This document shows positions 1-12,989 of a DNA stretch of 64,000 nt, in pieces. The DNA is from Apophysomyces variabilis. Its lineage: Eukaryota > Mucoromycota > Mucoromycetes > Mucorales > Mucoraceae. The notes below the pieces were generated by a model. It was not told the origin of the DNA. It worked only from the letters and a program-made list of their open reading frames with translations, and searched no databases. The number at the start of each line of letters is the position of its first letter. The stretch's first letter is position 1. The stretch spans positions 792,253-856,252 of the forward strand of contig MZZL01000390.1 of assembly GCA_002749535.1 (NCBI GenBank), in the 5' to 3' direction. A program made the position numbers and the translations under genes.

Positions 1-19
1 GCATGATAAGCCGAGCACC

Positions 20-1507
20 ATGACGCCCGACCAGTCCACGAGTGCCCTTATGGGGTTACCGAACGAACTCCTTCTATATATTCTCAGACGCTTTCTGGAG
101 TTAAATGACCTCTGGCGACTACTGCAAGTATCAAGGGGTCTGCGCTATTTTGCCATGGACACCATTCATAAAGGCTGGAAGATTGAACTTTCTCCGTCCT
201 CCGACACGACAATGAAAATCCAGTGCAGAGCCGCACTGATAGCGCTGGAGTCCCTCTCTGGTCAGCTCTCCCTACAGACCAGAAGCCTACCCTTTGCTTA
301 CCACACCACCACCACGACCACCACTACCAACACCACCACCACGACAACAACAACAACCACGAGTTATTTTTCTCCTTCTTCGTCTCCACCGGATGAGGAT
401 GAAGACGACGAAGAAACCCATGAAAATCAACGTCGGCCAGCCTCGGTCAGGGCAACCGAGCCATTGAATTTCCTTACCCTGCCCGTCATCAACCCGTCCT
501 ACGCGAGTCGGACAGCTGTGCCTCCTCAGGACCTGGAACATCGGTTACTGGAAGACCCATCACATAGGCTAGAAAATATCCATACGAACTCTGCAGATGA
601 AAATGAATTTCTGTTGACTACAATCACCTACGATAATAAGCTATTCAACGAACTGATGTTACAAGAGGAAAGGCTACACCAACGGATTATCCGAGGCATT
701 TCATCTTACAAACACAAATATGTGCTGATTGAAGATATCGATATTCGCAATCGGATCCGGACCGCCGTTGACGTTATCTTCCATCACGCCGTTTTCGTCG
801 CGGCCATGTCCCGTTCGCCTGTCCGATTGGCATGCACCCACGCCAGCTCCAGTAACCGCGCCTTGGCCGCCATGATGGTCCGCTTACTGACCCGACTGGA
901 TTCAGCTTTCCCTTCCTACTGTAGGGAAATCACTTATACCCTGGCAGACAATATCAAGGCCTTTTTGGAATATACCGGTTACAAGCTGCTTGCCATGACC
1001 CAGTTCCAGCAGCAGCACCATCACCCATCGTCCTCTTTATGTGATATGGTATTTGGTCCGGCCTGTCGACAATCTCTGTGTGATCACGCCTTAGGACAAC
1101 CGGTCTCCTCTTTCTCATTTCATCCTCTTCCTTCTGCACGACAACCATCGCTCCTTCTGACACTACACAGTGTCTCGGCCTGCTTTGATCTGATGGGAGC
1201 GGCCTTTATTGGTAAGATATTGAGTGAAAGTCATGTGGAATGTGCTGTCCAACGTACCTGTGAATTGTTGGCCGACGATCACCTGAAGTCTGTTAAACGC
1301 GCTCTTTTGGTTGATCTGCTCGAAGGTTGGTTAACGATCAAGCGAGGGTTGGTGGCAGGTGAGCTCTGTCGGTTAGTACGGTTGGAAATCGATAAATGTG
1401 ACCGACAAGAAGCCCAACATCAACGACCCTCCTCGTCATCAATACGGCCGTTACCTTCGCGACAAAGCACCGGCGAAAGGTTAGGTCCTCCTCCTTTTAA
1501 TCATTAA
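20..1507 (+). CDS. F-box-like protein with a threonine-rich linker
   Basis: Single-exon protein of 495 residues, probably a substrate-recognition subunit of an SCF ubiquitin ligase. Residues about 10-50 form an F-box-like segment: 'LPNELLLYILRRF' followed by a Leu/Trp-rich helix and 'LLQVSRGLRYFA'. Residues about 95-118 are a nearly pure threonine run, followed by an acidic stretch near 125-135. The rest is mostly helical, with no recognisable LRR or WD repeats, so the substrate cannot be guessed. The C-terminus is Ser/Arg-rich. The ATG lies only 19 bases from the window edge, so an upstream exon cannot be excluded. The F-box call rests on pattern only. Confidence 0.75.
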   Translation: MTPDQSTSALMGLPNELLLYILRRFLELNDLWRLLQVSRGLRYFAMDTIHKGWKIELSPSSDTTMKIQCRAALIALESLSGQLSLQTRSLPFAYHTTTTTTTTNTTTTTTTTTTSYFSPSSSPPDEDEDDEETHENQRRPASVRATEPLNFLTLPVINPSYASRTAVPPQDLEHRLLEDPSHRLENIHTNSADENEFLLTTITYDNKLFNELMLQEERLHQRIIRGISSYKHKYVLIEDIDIRNRIRTAVDVIFHHAVFVAAMSRSPVRLACTHASSSNRALAAMMVRLLTRLDSAFPSYCREITYTLADNIKAFLEYTGYKLLAMTQFQQQHHHPSSSLCDMVFGPACRQSLCDHALGQPVSSFSFHPLPSARQPSLLLTLHSVSACFDLMGAAFIGKILSESHVECAVQRTCELLADDHLKSVKRALLVDLLEGWLTIKRGLVAGELCRLVRLEIDKCDRQEAQHQRPSSSSIRPLPSRQSTGERLGPPPFNH

Positions 1508-2624
1508 TACCATCCCCTCCCCTTCATGCACATTTACTGTTTGCTTTTTTCCTTTCTCTTTCTACTCGCACACTATCGTCCCCGTCCGCTATCCTCTTGC
1601 TTTCTTTCTTTGTTTACTCTTGGTACATAGCTGTACTTCCTCCCAACGCGTGTCTTGCCTTTTTCCTCTTTCCTCTTCTCTCTCTCTGTCTCCTTCTTTC
1701 TAATTGTGAATTGCCTTTTTTTTCTTTGTTTAAAAGGAACAGTTTTCCTTACTAATTGTTGTCTTTATATATCTGTCTGTTTTTTCTTTTTTTTTCTTTC
1801 TTTCTTTCAGGTTTCCTTCTTCTTTGTTTGATCTAAATAAAAAAAGGGAATAAAAATGAGTTATTCATCATAAAGAAAATACAATCACGTTAAGTTACAA
1901 AGGACAAGGGAGACAGGCTACTGAAACACACCTAGTATGGGTAAAAGTCTTGTTAATAAATAAAAATATCAATACGGGATTTTTACTAAAACAGAATGAA
2001 ACATTTGTAAGATGCTATATTTACGCTAAATTGAAGGATAGAAGAAAACTTGTTAGTGACAGGAGAATAAAGAAAATGGGTGGTGTTTTAGATACATTTG
2101 GGTTTTTATTGGCCAAAATGTACGTATGCACAAATTAAATGATTCAAACAAGCAATAGCGTGGGACACCATGTTATGTGGATATAGAGAGAGAAACAAAT
2201 ATCATTCTGGCTTTTGTTCGTTTTCTTTTTGGACGGCAATGTGTACGGATTAGGTTTTGACTAAGTCACTCAAAACAAAGCATTCTCCACAAGCTTGGTA
2301 AAGGAATCGAGTCATCAACACAGGGCTTTTCTCTTGCTTTAGGTTCTAACGAAAAGTGACCATCGATCAGATCAGTCTCTCTTTTCGTGATACGCCTTTT
2401 TGGCTTTCTTAAGAGGGGTGGGCGATAATGGACATTATTTTCTTCTCAAGAATAGCTAGCTAGCCTGAAAACCGCGTGCAATGAAGAATAAAAAAGTATG
2501 TATACGGTTTTTGCCTTGATCGTTGGATCTGGTTTCAAATCACGCGAATTGCCACAGGGAACCTTGTTGAATAGGTAAGTGGATCACAGTATCCATTGCT
2601 TGATCTGTATTAACATAGACGCAC

Positions 2625-2658
<34 letters not shown>

Positions 2659-4328
2659 ATATTCATTATCGTTGGTACGTCCTATTCTCTTACTTGAATC
2701 AACAGAACAGATGCCTCTCTGTCGAAATCGTCCCAGTATGTCAATGAAAATAGGACAGGCCCTTTTGCATTAGTGAGAGGGAGGGATTGTGTTGGATCGA
2801 ATATCTACGAACCATGATGTCCCGGGAAAAAGGGTTAAAGTTTGTTGTGGATTCCTAAAGCCCATTATAGCGTACGGACACAAGGCATCTCTTTTCTTTT
2901 TTTGGGCTTTGCTCTTAACTTTAATTCTAGGCCAAAACTTTTTATGTCATAGCTCCATTTGCTGTAAGGATTTAACTTTAAAAACAAAAGAAGTATCCAT
3001 TATTCTCCCCTGCTGTAACTGTAAGGTGATGTGAGTTTGCAGAGAAAAACCACCCCCTTTTCTTTCTTCTTTTTTCTTTTCACTCTTTCTCTCTGTGGAA
3101 GCTAATCCAAACCTGCTAAGGAAATAGTATAACAGAAAAAGAACTCTCCACAACAATAAAACTTTTGCTCGACGCGGTGAATATTCAATTATTTTTTATT
3201 TGCTTATTACTTTTTGACGTAATATTACTGACTTTTTGTTTTTCTGATTCAAGTTTTGGTATGCTTGTTAATATCTGACAAGGCAAAATAATAGGGACAC
3301 AGGAAAACAAAAAGAAGTATAAGCAAAACAGAGGGGAAGAAAAAGGAATAAGAGCTGGCAAAGAAAAAAAAAAGATAAGAGGTGGGATACTGGCGGAATA
3401 ATAGGAGGAAATGAATAGCCATAAGTTCTTGAAGAGTTTTGTTTCGTACTTGTTGTTCGCAAAGTTCAACGTACCCCTTCTTTTTTTTTGCTAGGACGTA
3501 CCTATCAGCTTACTTTGCGTTCGGCAATTGTTTTCAGTCATCTTTCAGCAGCCATGGTTCTCGTATCTAATACAAATGCCTTGCTGTTTACTTGTTCTGT
3601 CAACATTAAGGTCCGGATTTGCAACCTTTTTTCTCTTTAATAGAGAGACCTTTCATTTTGTACAACGCTTTTGTCAGCGGCATGGATTTCGTTGGTTAGC
3701 GTAGATGATACAATTCTGTTCTTAATCCTGTTGGTCATGGGAATTGCCCCTTACCATATCAAAATTAAGGCGGTCTATCGTCCGTCCGGATAGAAAGCCA
3801 TGATTCATCTTTTTATTTTCGTAACCATTTCGGGAAAGAACCCTATCTCGCTTCATGTGCTTCTCAGTAAGCAATCGGCGCCCCTCTTATTGCAGGACAC
3901 AGGCGAGTTTCGAGGATTCAAATACGAGAGTTGTCTTTCGATCCTTATTCATGTCTGACGACAACCTATTCGAGATACGCTTCGGCTAACCACGAAAAGG
4001 TTTGTCCACATTAACCAAGTATGCATAGGGAAACTTTTTTTAGTATAAAACCCTTAGAATCTTAGGTGGTGCACAATTTATTGGTAGCAGCGTAAAACAC
4101 CTATTGAATAAGCAGTACTTTACTAAAGAATAAACTTTACATAATTAAAAGACAAAAAGAAAAAGAAAAAAAAAAGAAGAGAAACGTACGACAATTATAA
4201 AAGAGATAGAAAGAAAAAGGAAAAAAAAACGTAAGGACGTAGTTTTAGCAAAATCAAAGGGTAAAAAAAAAGGTGCTTACGAGAAAAGAGGAGAAGAAGG
4301 TAGGAGGTTCCAAAAGCACAAAACACAA
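1508..4328. other. Intergenic, no gene recognised
   Basis: About 2.8 kb between the F-box gene and the 3' end of the FAR1-type gene. It starts with a long T/C-rich stretch that probably includes the F-box gene's 3' UTR. The open frames here are short, low in complexity and match nothing I know. Confidence 0.6.
2625..2659. repeat. Compound (CT)n-(TG)n microsatellite
   Basis: A run of CT dinucleotides passes directly into TG dinucleotides. Simple-sequence tract in non-coding DNA. Confidence 0.9.
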
Positions 4329-6182
4329 TTATACCCATCTTGCAGCAGGAAGCAGTGAAGTGTCCGGTGTAGAAGATGGTAATACGACGGAGTTGGACCG
4401 GGAGCCAGGCATAGAATTGGCATAATCGCGTTGAAAGCGTTGGTCATATTCTTGCTGTTGTTGTTGTATCATCATTCTATGGTGCATCGTATCGTCCCTG
4501 ACAGGATAATAGTCCATCATGGGCTGGCGTTGTTCATGAGGATGGGTTGGATGCTCCAAGCGATTTGATAGGGACGAACGTTCCCCTCCCAAATTGTCCG
4601 GAAGAGACCCATATCGTTGACTGGGTGACATCATGTCGACTGCGGTAGCCACTGTCGAGGTGGTTCCGGAGCCACCGGTGCTCGTTGCTGGTGAATGGAT
4701 CGAGTTTGTACCGGGCGGCATAGAGGCCGTCAGGACAGCCGATGAATCAAAAGGTAGTGTCATGTCGGGATTGGAAGAGATATTGTAGGGTGTAAACGAT
4801 GTAGAGATAGTATATGGTATGGTGGACACAGCATAGTGGGTTTGATTTGCCTGAGCTGAGGGCGGTGGGGGTGGCGGAGGATGCTGGGCCACGTACGGTT
4901 GCGACATAAGGAACGTAGTAGTTTCATTGGGCGAATGGAGATGCTGCTGTTGCTGCTGCTGCTGTTGTTGTTGTTGGTGTTGGTGATGGTGATGGTGTTG
5001 TTGTTGGGGCGACGAAGGATGACGTTGTTGTTGGTGTGGGTGAAATGGATGGCGCTGAAAAGGGATAGATGACGAAGAGGAGGAGGAGGACGTCGGAGAA
5101 CCAAAATGGAAAAAAGGGCCTGATCCCAATGCATGCTGCTGTGCTGGTGGTGGCACCTGTGGACTGGCCGTGCCCAGCGGGGACTCCGCATGCTTCCGAC
5201 TATGGGGACCAGAGGATTCAGAAGCCGATCGAAAGGGTTGTGGTCGGACGTAGAGTGCATAGCTTGGAATTGACAGTACTTGTGCTCCTTTAGGCGCCTC
5301 GGTTATCTTGGTTGACCTTCTTCGTTTCATGGGCAACGTTTCATCCGGCTCCGTTCCATAGTCACGAGCGGCGTGGGATCTTTCCGAGTCTGTCTGGATC
5401 TTGTCTACCTGGAGATCTACCAAGCCATCCATCGCGTCAGGAGGCAGTCGGGTCAGCTGGCTATAGTTGTCGACCATTCGGGTAAGGTCATTATCCACAC
5501 ACGCGGCCCAGTCTTCATTCGCGGCCACAAGCGCGCACAGCTGAGCCGAGACAAGTAAAAGGCGCTGGGTACGTTCGAGAACGCCGCGTTGTCGTATTCT
5601 TTTCCGTTCCTCTGTCAATCGGTTGTAAAACCTTCGTTCGTTCCACGAAATGTCAGGAAAGCGTTGTTTCACCAATTCACGTATTTCATGCGTCTGCATT
5701 CGTCGACGGGCCAATTGAATGATAAGCTCATTCACTTCAGCAGGCCAGGACTTGACCATATCATCTGGCGACATCATCTCATGGTTATGCTCAGACGCGC
5801 TTGGATTCATTGATCGTCTAAATTTCCATTCACCCTTATCTGTTTCTGAGAGGACCACGCGCCAACGACAATCACACCGTTTGGAAGGCCGTTTTCTTTG
5901 TGGTGATGGTTTTGGATTGCGCTTAGAGTCCGGAAGCCCTTCTCGTGAGCAATACACGTATATGTTCTATTTCATTCCAAAAGTAAATTTAAAAAACAAG
6001 GTTTTAAGTTTATCGAACTAGCTAGAACAAAAAATCCTATTTTTTTTTTCTTTTACCTTGTTGGCACTTGCTTCTTGCTTGATCGTAAATCCGTATTCCG
6101 CACAGACCTGGCGACAGAATTCAACACCTTTGCTACTGTCCTTGAAGGATTGGGACAACAATGTTTCGTACAGTGGCTCCAT
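4329..6182 (-). CDS. FAR1-type zinc-finger transcription factor
   Basis: Two exons, 6182-6057 and 5966-4329, joined in phase 0 across a 90-base GT-AG intron; 587 residues. The join completes a FAR1/WRKY-GCM1-type DNA-binding domain in residues about 12-110: 'FCRQVCAEYGF', 'YVYCSREG', 'RCDCRWRVV' and the closing His pair in 'EHNHE'. These supply the C-C-H-H zinc ligands. This fold occurs in plant FHY3/FAR1 regulators and MULE transposases and is common in fungal regulators. A helical segment follows (about 115-200). The rest is disordered: Ser runs, a long Gln/His tract encoded near 4930-5030, and Pro-rich stretches. There is no transposase DDE domain, so it is probably a regulator and not a mobile element. 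Very long gene-poor DNA lies upstream. Confidence 0.85.
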
Positions 6183-9100
6183 CTATTGCAATTCACCCCA
6201 AAAAAATGAAAGTCAGAGAACACGACATCATAATTTTGGGAATAAGAGAAAAAAAACTGGTGCGTTTCGTGCAACTTCGCACAGTTAAGAAGAAACCTAC
6301 AGCGACACGGCTGCCCGACAGGCATTTCGAATTAGATTGTTGATCGTTTTCGTCGTTTGTGTTTGGCATTAGTAATCTCTCTTAATCGTGTTTTTCCTTG
6401 CAGCGAGAGATTGTTGGCAGGTTAACTCGTTACCACCGTGAATGTAATGTACACTCAAGTTGTGATTGTCTTTTTACAGTTCAGGTACGTAAAACTCCTC
6501 GTTCTGTGTGAAAGAAGAATGAAAATAATAGAATTTTTCTTGATAAAGAAAAAATAGATCAGAAAGACGACAGTTCATAAGCAGAATAAGCAAAGTAGAA
6601 AAAGTACGCGGACAAACTCGATACAACCTCGCTTCTTTTTGTTTTTTGCAAATAAAAAGATGAGAAATAGATGGTTGTTTCTTGTCCGTTACTTTCACCT
6701 CTATAGAGCGTAGAATAAAAAAAAAAGTGGGGGGAGAGAAAAGACAGAAAAAAAGGTTAACAGGTAAACGTCAGATATCCGATATGCAGGACTTAAACCA
6801 GGCCTTCATATCCTGTAAAATAGGATAAGACAAGGAGAACGGATAAAATGTGCGAAAAGAAAAAAGGAGGGGAGGGGACAAGGAGTCGGTTTGGAAAAGG
6901 GGGTATGAGTGTTGACGTTTAACCAATAAGAGACAGAACAAAATGGTTTACGGTAGGAGGTTGTCTTTGTGTATGTAAACGTTAACTTGACGGCAACAAA
7001 ACAAGAAAGACCGAGATGGATAAGGAAAGAAGAGGAAGAGAGAGAGAAGAGAAAAAGGGGATCTGATGAAAAAGCTTAATTCTTATTATCGTTTTGGTGC
7101 TTGTTCACCTTTTTTTTTTAACTCCCAACAAGCCAAACTTCCATCACAGATACTCACAGTTATGAAACAAGACCAATGCTAAAGGTCCATGTTCAAAGCT
7201 TGTGGTACCTATCTCTGCCGCTGTGCACTCTAAACTGTCCCCGACAATATTTCTCTTTACACCACGCCCCCCCTTTTTTTGTGTTTGGCTTTACTTTGCT
7301 TCGCTCTTTGGAAACTGCAGAGGACCGAAAAACACACACACACACACATACACACAGAGTCCTGCCCTTCCTTACTTTTCCTTTCTTTTTTTTTTGCCTG
7401 TTTCCCCCAAATGATCCCCTTGGATCCGATTCTCCCTTAACTTCCAAAGTGTTAGCATTGCGCGGGAAAATCATAAACTATGTAATATGATGTTGATCAG
7501 TCTGAAGCTCGTGCTTAAAACCCCAACTTGACAGTTTCAGGGACATGCTAAAAAGGGTTCTAAGGAGTTTGACGAGCCACACTTTCCTACGTCATCGGAC
7601 TTTTTGTTTACCTTATACAGACACAGACATTGACTCGCAGAAAGAGAGAGAGGGAGACACCAGAGTAGAAAGAGGAAAGAGAAGAAGTCATGATGCGATG
7701 AGTAGCCAAAACGAGGGAGCTGGGGGTTATTTAGATTCATTTTGCGTCACGTTGGCCTGTGCAGTGAATTCATCCTCCTATCGCTTTGTTAGATCTGTAG
7801 ATCAAAATACCTAACGGTATCCATTTTATGCACTTTTATTATCTTCTGGTTCCCTTCCAGCTTATCATTCAATCCTGCGTTTACATTAACTTTATGTCTT
7901 TTTCTTTTACATCTCACATGATTGTCGTTTTTCCTCCTTTTTGTTTCTCTCGAATCGAAGGATCAAAATTCATTCTCCTTGCATTGGTGTCATTGACTTC
8001 TTTTTCTTTTTTCATACACGCCATCACTCAGCCGCGCGTTTAGTCTAGAAAAAGAAACAATTATGTCTCCCGCGCAACCCCGCCCCGATCAATACTGTTC
8101 CTTTTCCTCTATTGTTAAGGTCACACGAAGTTAATCTACAAACGAAGCGGCGACTGGATGTATGGCCGGGGAGCCCAATTTCAAGGATTTCCGAACGGAA
8201 ACAAAAAAAAAAGGTTTATGCATAACGATCGATCGATTGCTTTCCCTTCTTCCCCCTTTTTGACTCTCCTTTTTCGAGTATCATTGAGCGCGGCAAAAAA
8301 AAAAAGATTGACTGATCGAGAGAGAGAGAAAAAAAGGGGGGGAAAGGGGAAAGAAGAAGTAGAAGAATAAGAATGAAAAAAAAAAAGTAAAAGATAGACA
8401 GAATTCATTGGCAGGTCAGTCACATTAGATTTCTTTTTAAGGGGGGTCCTTTCTATTACTGTTACTTTGAAAGGAGGTTTACCCTATTCTCAGTTAAAAT
8501 TCTGCACAGGACAGGAGGTGCAATTTACACTAACAGAGGATTGCGATACGCGTCATGAGTTGATCAAGTTACGCTGAAAAAGGCCATATTGCATTGCCAT
8601 GACGTTAACCTTCCATGGACACAAACATTTTGTTTCAAAGCAGCATAAAACATCCCTCTGGATAGGCGTGCATGAATACTATACTGGATCCACCATGTTT
8701 TGTTGTCAAAGGGAGAAAGTGTCTATGTTACGGCTCATGACGTGTCTGGCCACAAATGCTAATGAGGACATTCTCCGTTCATAAAAAGCAACCCATCAGT
8801 GAAGCAAAAGAATCTTTACGAACTCTATAGCCAAGAGGCCCATCCCAATTGCATGAGACAAACAGAGCAACTGTATTTTGTTGTCGCCACAGTGGCATAT
8901 GATCCACGGCGGCTTCTCGCTGACTTCCCACCTTGCCCTGTGTGTCCCTACTGAGCAAATCGGATTCATGCAAGTCATTAGACCCTTCCTCATGTCAACT
9001 GTCATATCAAATATAGTTACAAATTTCCTTTTCATCACCCTGCTAGCTGGTCCTATGCAATGTTAGTATGGTGCCATTTTGCCCGTCTCCCATTATTCGA

Positions 9101-11930
9101 TCGCTCTAACCAGCTAATTAAGCGCCGTGTCTCCCATTGCTTGGCCGCAACCTAAATCGTCAGGATTAACGTAAAAGAGTATAGTACACTATCTGGCTCC
9201 TATCATATACCTTCTCCTTCACTCTCTACTGTTCTTAATTAACCTACTTGATAAGGTTTATGCCTCCCTCACTACGGGGCATCGATCCCGCCATGCAATA
9301 AAACAGGTGAAAGAATAGTTATAGCTTCTTTTGCTCCAGTTAATAGGTGCTGCGTACTACACCGTAAAGGTAAGGTAATTTCGGAAAACCATGATTGCCG
9401 AAATTCTCTCCATTTCTTTTATTACGTATCGTTTCATTTCATTAGCGTAGTACTCGAGGAGCTTAATTACAGTGAAATTGTGTGCTCTAACTTTGTCTAC
9501 AGGAAAAAACTGCTGTATAAAGAACATGATGCATACACTCGTTCGGTTGGCTATCTTGTTGTCTCCCGTAAAGTGAACTCTTTAAGAAACACTATCTTCT
9601 GGCTGTACATGTGTTTGTGGTATGAGTGGGAGACAGTGCATGTAAAACCGTTTTAGGCTGTTTTAGATCATTGTGGAAGCTCAACTGTACCTATATTAAA
9701 CAGAGACATTCTTAAATATTATTCCTGTTCGAGTGGTAATTTTTTGGTCATGCCATGACATATCAAAAATAAAAGACAACCGCAGCAGCTATGATGTATT
9801 TATGTAACCTTTAAAACGTTGTTAGCACGAAGCATGAAGAACTGAAGCTTTCACAGGCACTAAAAAGCATTATAGATCAATACACACAATGTCTACTCAG
9901 CCCTTCAGAGGAGAAGAATAGTAAGTGGGTCTGTCTGTGATTGTAATACAAAACTGCGCTTATACAACATGTCGTTAACCTGAGTCTGGCCGCTTCGTGA
10001 AAATAAACTGACTCTTCCTCGTTCTTGTTTAAGGCTATGGCTACACTCGTTTAGAGGATCCAAGTTAAATTTACATGAATTGGATGTTGTAGGGTAAACC
10101 ATGCCGTTGTGAAGTCTTTGTTTTCTCCCTGTTGCTGTTCATTGATCAGCGGATGTGCCAACGTTGCCATGCAGAATTTAAACCATCATGTCTTTCCTAA
10201 ACATACTTGCTTCTTTATATATAGGGTATATAGGCCTTATCTATTGGGTTGTAAAGATTTTATATCTAGCGGCGCACTTGCTGTTTATCCTTGCTGTCCT
10301 TGTTAATCGTTGTTAATGGTATCCAAAGGTCTATATGAGGCTGTGGAGACCAAGGATTGCACATGGTCACGGGTCGGATCAAGAATTTTTCTGATTGGAT
10401 AACAATAAATGATGCATTTACCTTCTTGTAGTTTTCCCAATGAGACCAGTTGCCTAACGAAGCAAGCATTTCCTCTGCGCTCAAAAGACTGATCCGTCTA
10501 TCTTTCGCATCAATGAGACGATTTCATCTTCGTAACTTATTTTAAGTTCCATGGATACGGCTCATTTCAAGAAGTTTAGACGTGCACTTGGTTAGGCTTA
10601 AAAGCTTGTGGCGAGTAGTTGATGTAAGGTGACGCACTTTATGTAAGCTGTCGCAATAATCCCATCATAACAGTTAACATCGTATAGATCACACCTTCCA
10701 TTTTCCTGCTGCACTTAGACATGCCAAGGTTTCCTTTGGATGATAATCTTTGCTTAGGTATTCCTTATCCTTTGTTATTTTTATAACATCTTATGCTGCA
10801 GACAAAGATGTTGACCGCAATAGTGAATGTTCTATTGGAAATAGAAAGGTACGCGCTTTATTTCCGTGGGCAAGTCTGTGCGTTAACGTATCTCTTCCTT
10901 CCAGCAAAAACTGAATATGTGTTGACACCATTGCTTTCAGTTCTCAGGGCTTGGGCACAAAGTTTCTCTGTATTTACATCGCAAGACCTGTCACAATTCT
11001 GACGATCGCTTCTAGAAGCTTGCCTTTTTTATGCAATGGAATATTTATCCAAGTACCACTCGAGCTTGTTTCAATTCATAAACCGCTAGCAGCCATGTAA
11101 ATTGTTAATTAGGTTGGTGCAACGTTTTGTCTTTTTGAATCATTGTAAGTGCCCCAGTTTTTTCTGCCATGCTTTTCACGTAAGTATTGGCAATTTATTT
11201 GTGAACAAAAACGATACTATGTATTATGTTTTGACCGGCGTGGGTGCTTTTCGGAGCTTGCTGTATGTCAATGATGGGAACGTCTAAGCGATAGGGCGTA
11301 GGTGCCATTTGAGTCTCAGCTTTCCGGGCAACCGGTTGGCAAACGGCCATCAGTCAAGGAGTCCTGCATTTCCCCCGGACTGGGTTTTTGTTTGCAACCA
11401 TTTCATACAGCACACAAAAAAACCATGAACGGTTTCAAACGTTAAAAGAGCTAGGTAGTGCCTATTTTATCTCGATCAAGTTTTACTGATATGATCGGGG
11501 TATTCAAGTGTGCGGATTTAACCTATGTGGACGGTCAGTTTAGTAAATGACCAGATGATATCGTTTATGCCGCTCATCTCCTGTCAGAAAAGAGAAATGG
11601 CTTGGGGGGGGGGGAATAGTACAAGAAAGTGACATGACTAATGCGGGACGCCGGGTCAAACCGTGAGCAAGCCCGCGCCGGTCATCAACCTGCAACACAC
11701 ATATACACAGATGCAGACGCAGACACACACGCACACGCACATGCATCCATGCATGCGGTTCACTGTTTACCGCTTTCCATAAAATAAGATCATCTCCTTT
11801 TTGGCGAACGCTTAGACCTTTCTCGACTTATTGTTTGTTATTTGTTTCGTTAGGTGCTTGTTGCTTTAGTGTTATTAAATAGCTTATTATAGGATATCGA
11901 GATGACATGACCGAGGTTGACTTGATAAAC
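6183..11930. other. Gene-poor upstream region
   Basis: About 5.7 kb upstream of the FAR1-type gene without a convincing coding gene. It contains CA, GA and poly-A/T tracts (for example near 7335 and 8325). Coding-like fragments on the minus strand near 8.8-9.0 kb and 10.27-10.5 kb carry stops and could not be joined into a gene. No tRNA-like structure was seen. Confidence 0.55.
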
Positions 11931-12901
11931 TTTTTTTTCTCGAGGTTGTACAAACAACTTTGCTATCGTCAAAGGTGTCTCTGCAGGTTGTCATGAGAGT
12001 ATAAACATTGAGTGCTACCGTTTAAAACTACGCCTTGGCGGGAAAATTAAAAAGACGTGCTATCGACATTCCCCTAAAATGGGAAGAAGCGCCTCACGAA
12101 GGGGATCCGCCGAGAAAAAATAAGCATTAAACTGTTACGTCTTGCTGTTATCGTTGTTATTTTTTTTTCTTTTTTATTTTCTGTAACTTACAGAACCCTG
12201 AGTTTATTCAATTGCACGGCGAGTTTTGTCTTTTGGATAATAAAAAAATAAAGGGAAAAAAAGAAAAAGCATTTTCTCTGTTTCTTTGAAAATCAGGTGA
12301 ATACTTCTGGAGTTTGCTGAAAATAAAATACACGAAAAGAGAGAGAGAGAGAGAAACAAAAGATAGTTCTAGTAGAGAGACAGAGAGAAAACGCAATTGT
12401 GCAGTTAGGGATATGTTTTGACTCCGTTTATATGTGTCACCCACCCGCAACGCACAAACACATATACATCCACAGTACGTACACAAAGTATCAGTCTTCT
12501 TATCCAGATCGCCCATACTATTCAGAGTATGGGCCAAAAAAAAGAAAGTTTATAGTAAAAAAAAGCTTGTACTCCAAACAGAATTAATTCCGTTCAACCG
12601 ACAATAGGTCTGTGCCAAGGGGTGGGGGGGGGTTACGTACACAAAGAGAGAGAGATAGAGAGAGAGAGACAGTTGGTTCGGAGAATTCAATGCCTCACAG
12701 AAACCAGGGGGACCAAACATGAATTTCACCCAGTGATTGTGCCTCAAAGTCTAATTTAACGTTTCCATATCAATGGCCAGGGGTAAGTAACAAAGCAACA
12801 AACGAAAAAGAGAAAAAAGACAAAGACTCATGCCAACAGCGCATGTATGCCGGAAGCTTGATGTCTTTCCTTTTTTTTTTTTTTTAAGTATATAAACACG
12901 C
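11931..12901. repeat. 971-bp direct repeat, copy 1
   Basis: Identical to 12990-13960 at a constant offset of 1059 bases, as far as I could check by eye, including homopolymer lengths and GA runs. The copies flank a run of N. The homology ends abruptly at 12901/13960, and only three more bases precede the gap. This pattern is typical of two contig ends that overlap but were scaffolded with an arbitrary gap, so the duplication is probably not biological. Confidence 0.95.
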
Positions 12902-12904
12902 GTA

Positions 12905-12989
12905 NNNNNNNNNNNNNNNNNNNNNNNNNNNNNNNNNNNNNNNNNNNNNNNNNNNNNNNNNNNNNNNNNNNNNNNNNNNNNNNNNNNNN
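12905..12989. other. Assembly gap (85 N)
   Basis: A run of 85 undetermined bases. The flanking sequences duplicate each other, so the true gap may be negative (overlapping contigs). Frames running through the N stretch are meaningless. Confidence 0.99.

Noticed and set aside
287..541. Minus-strand frame with Arg and Gly runs opposite the F-box gene
   Set aside because: Antisense of the Thr-rich tract; composition artefact.
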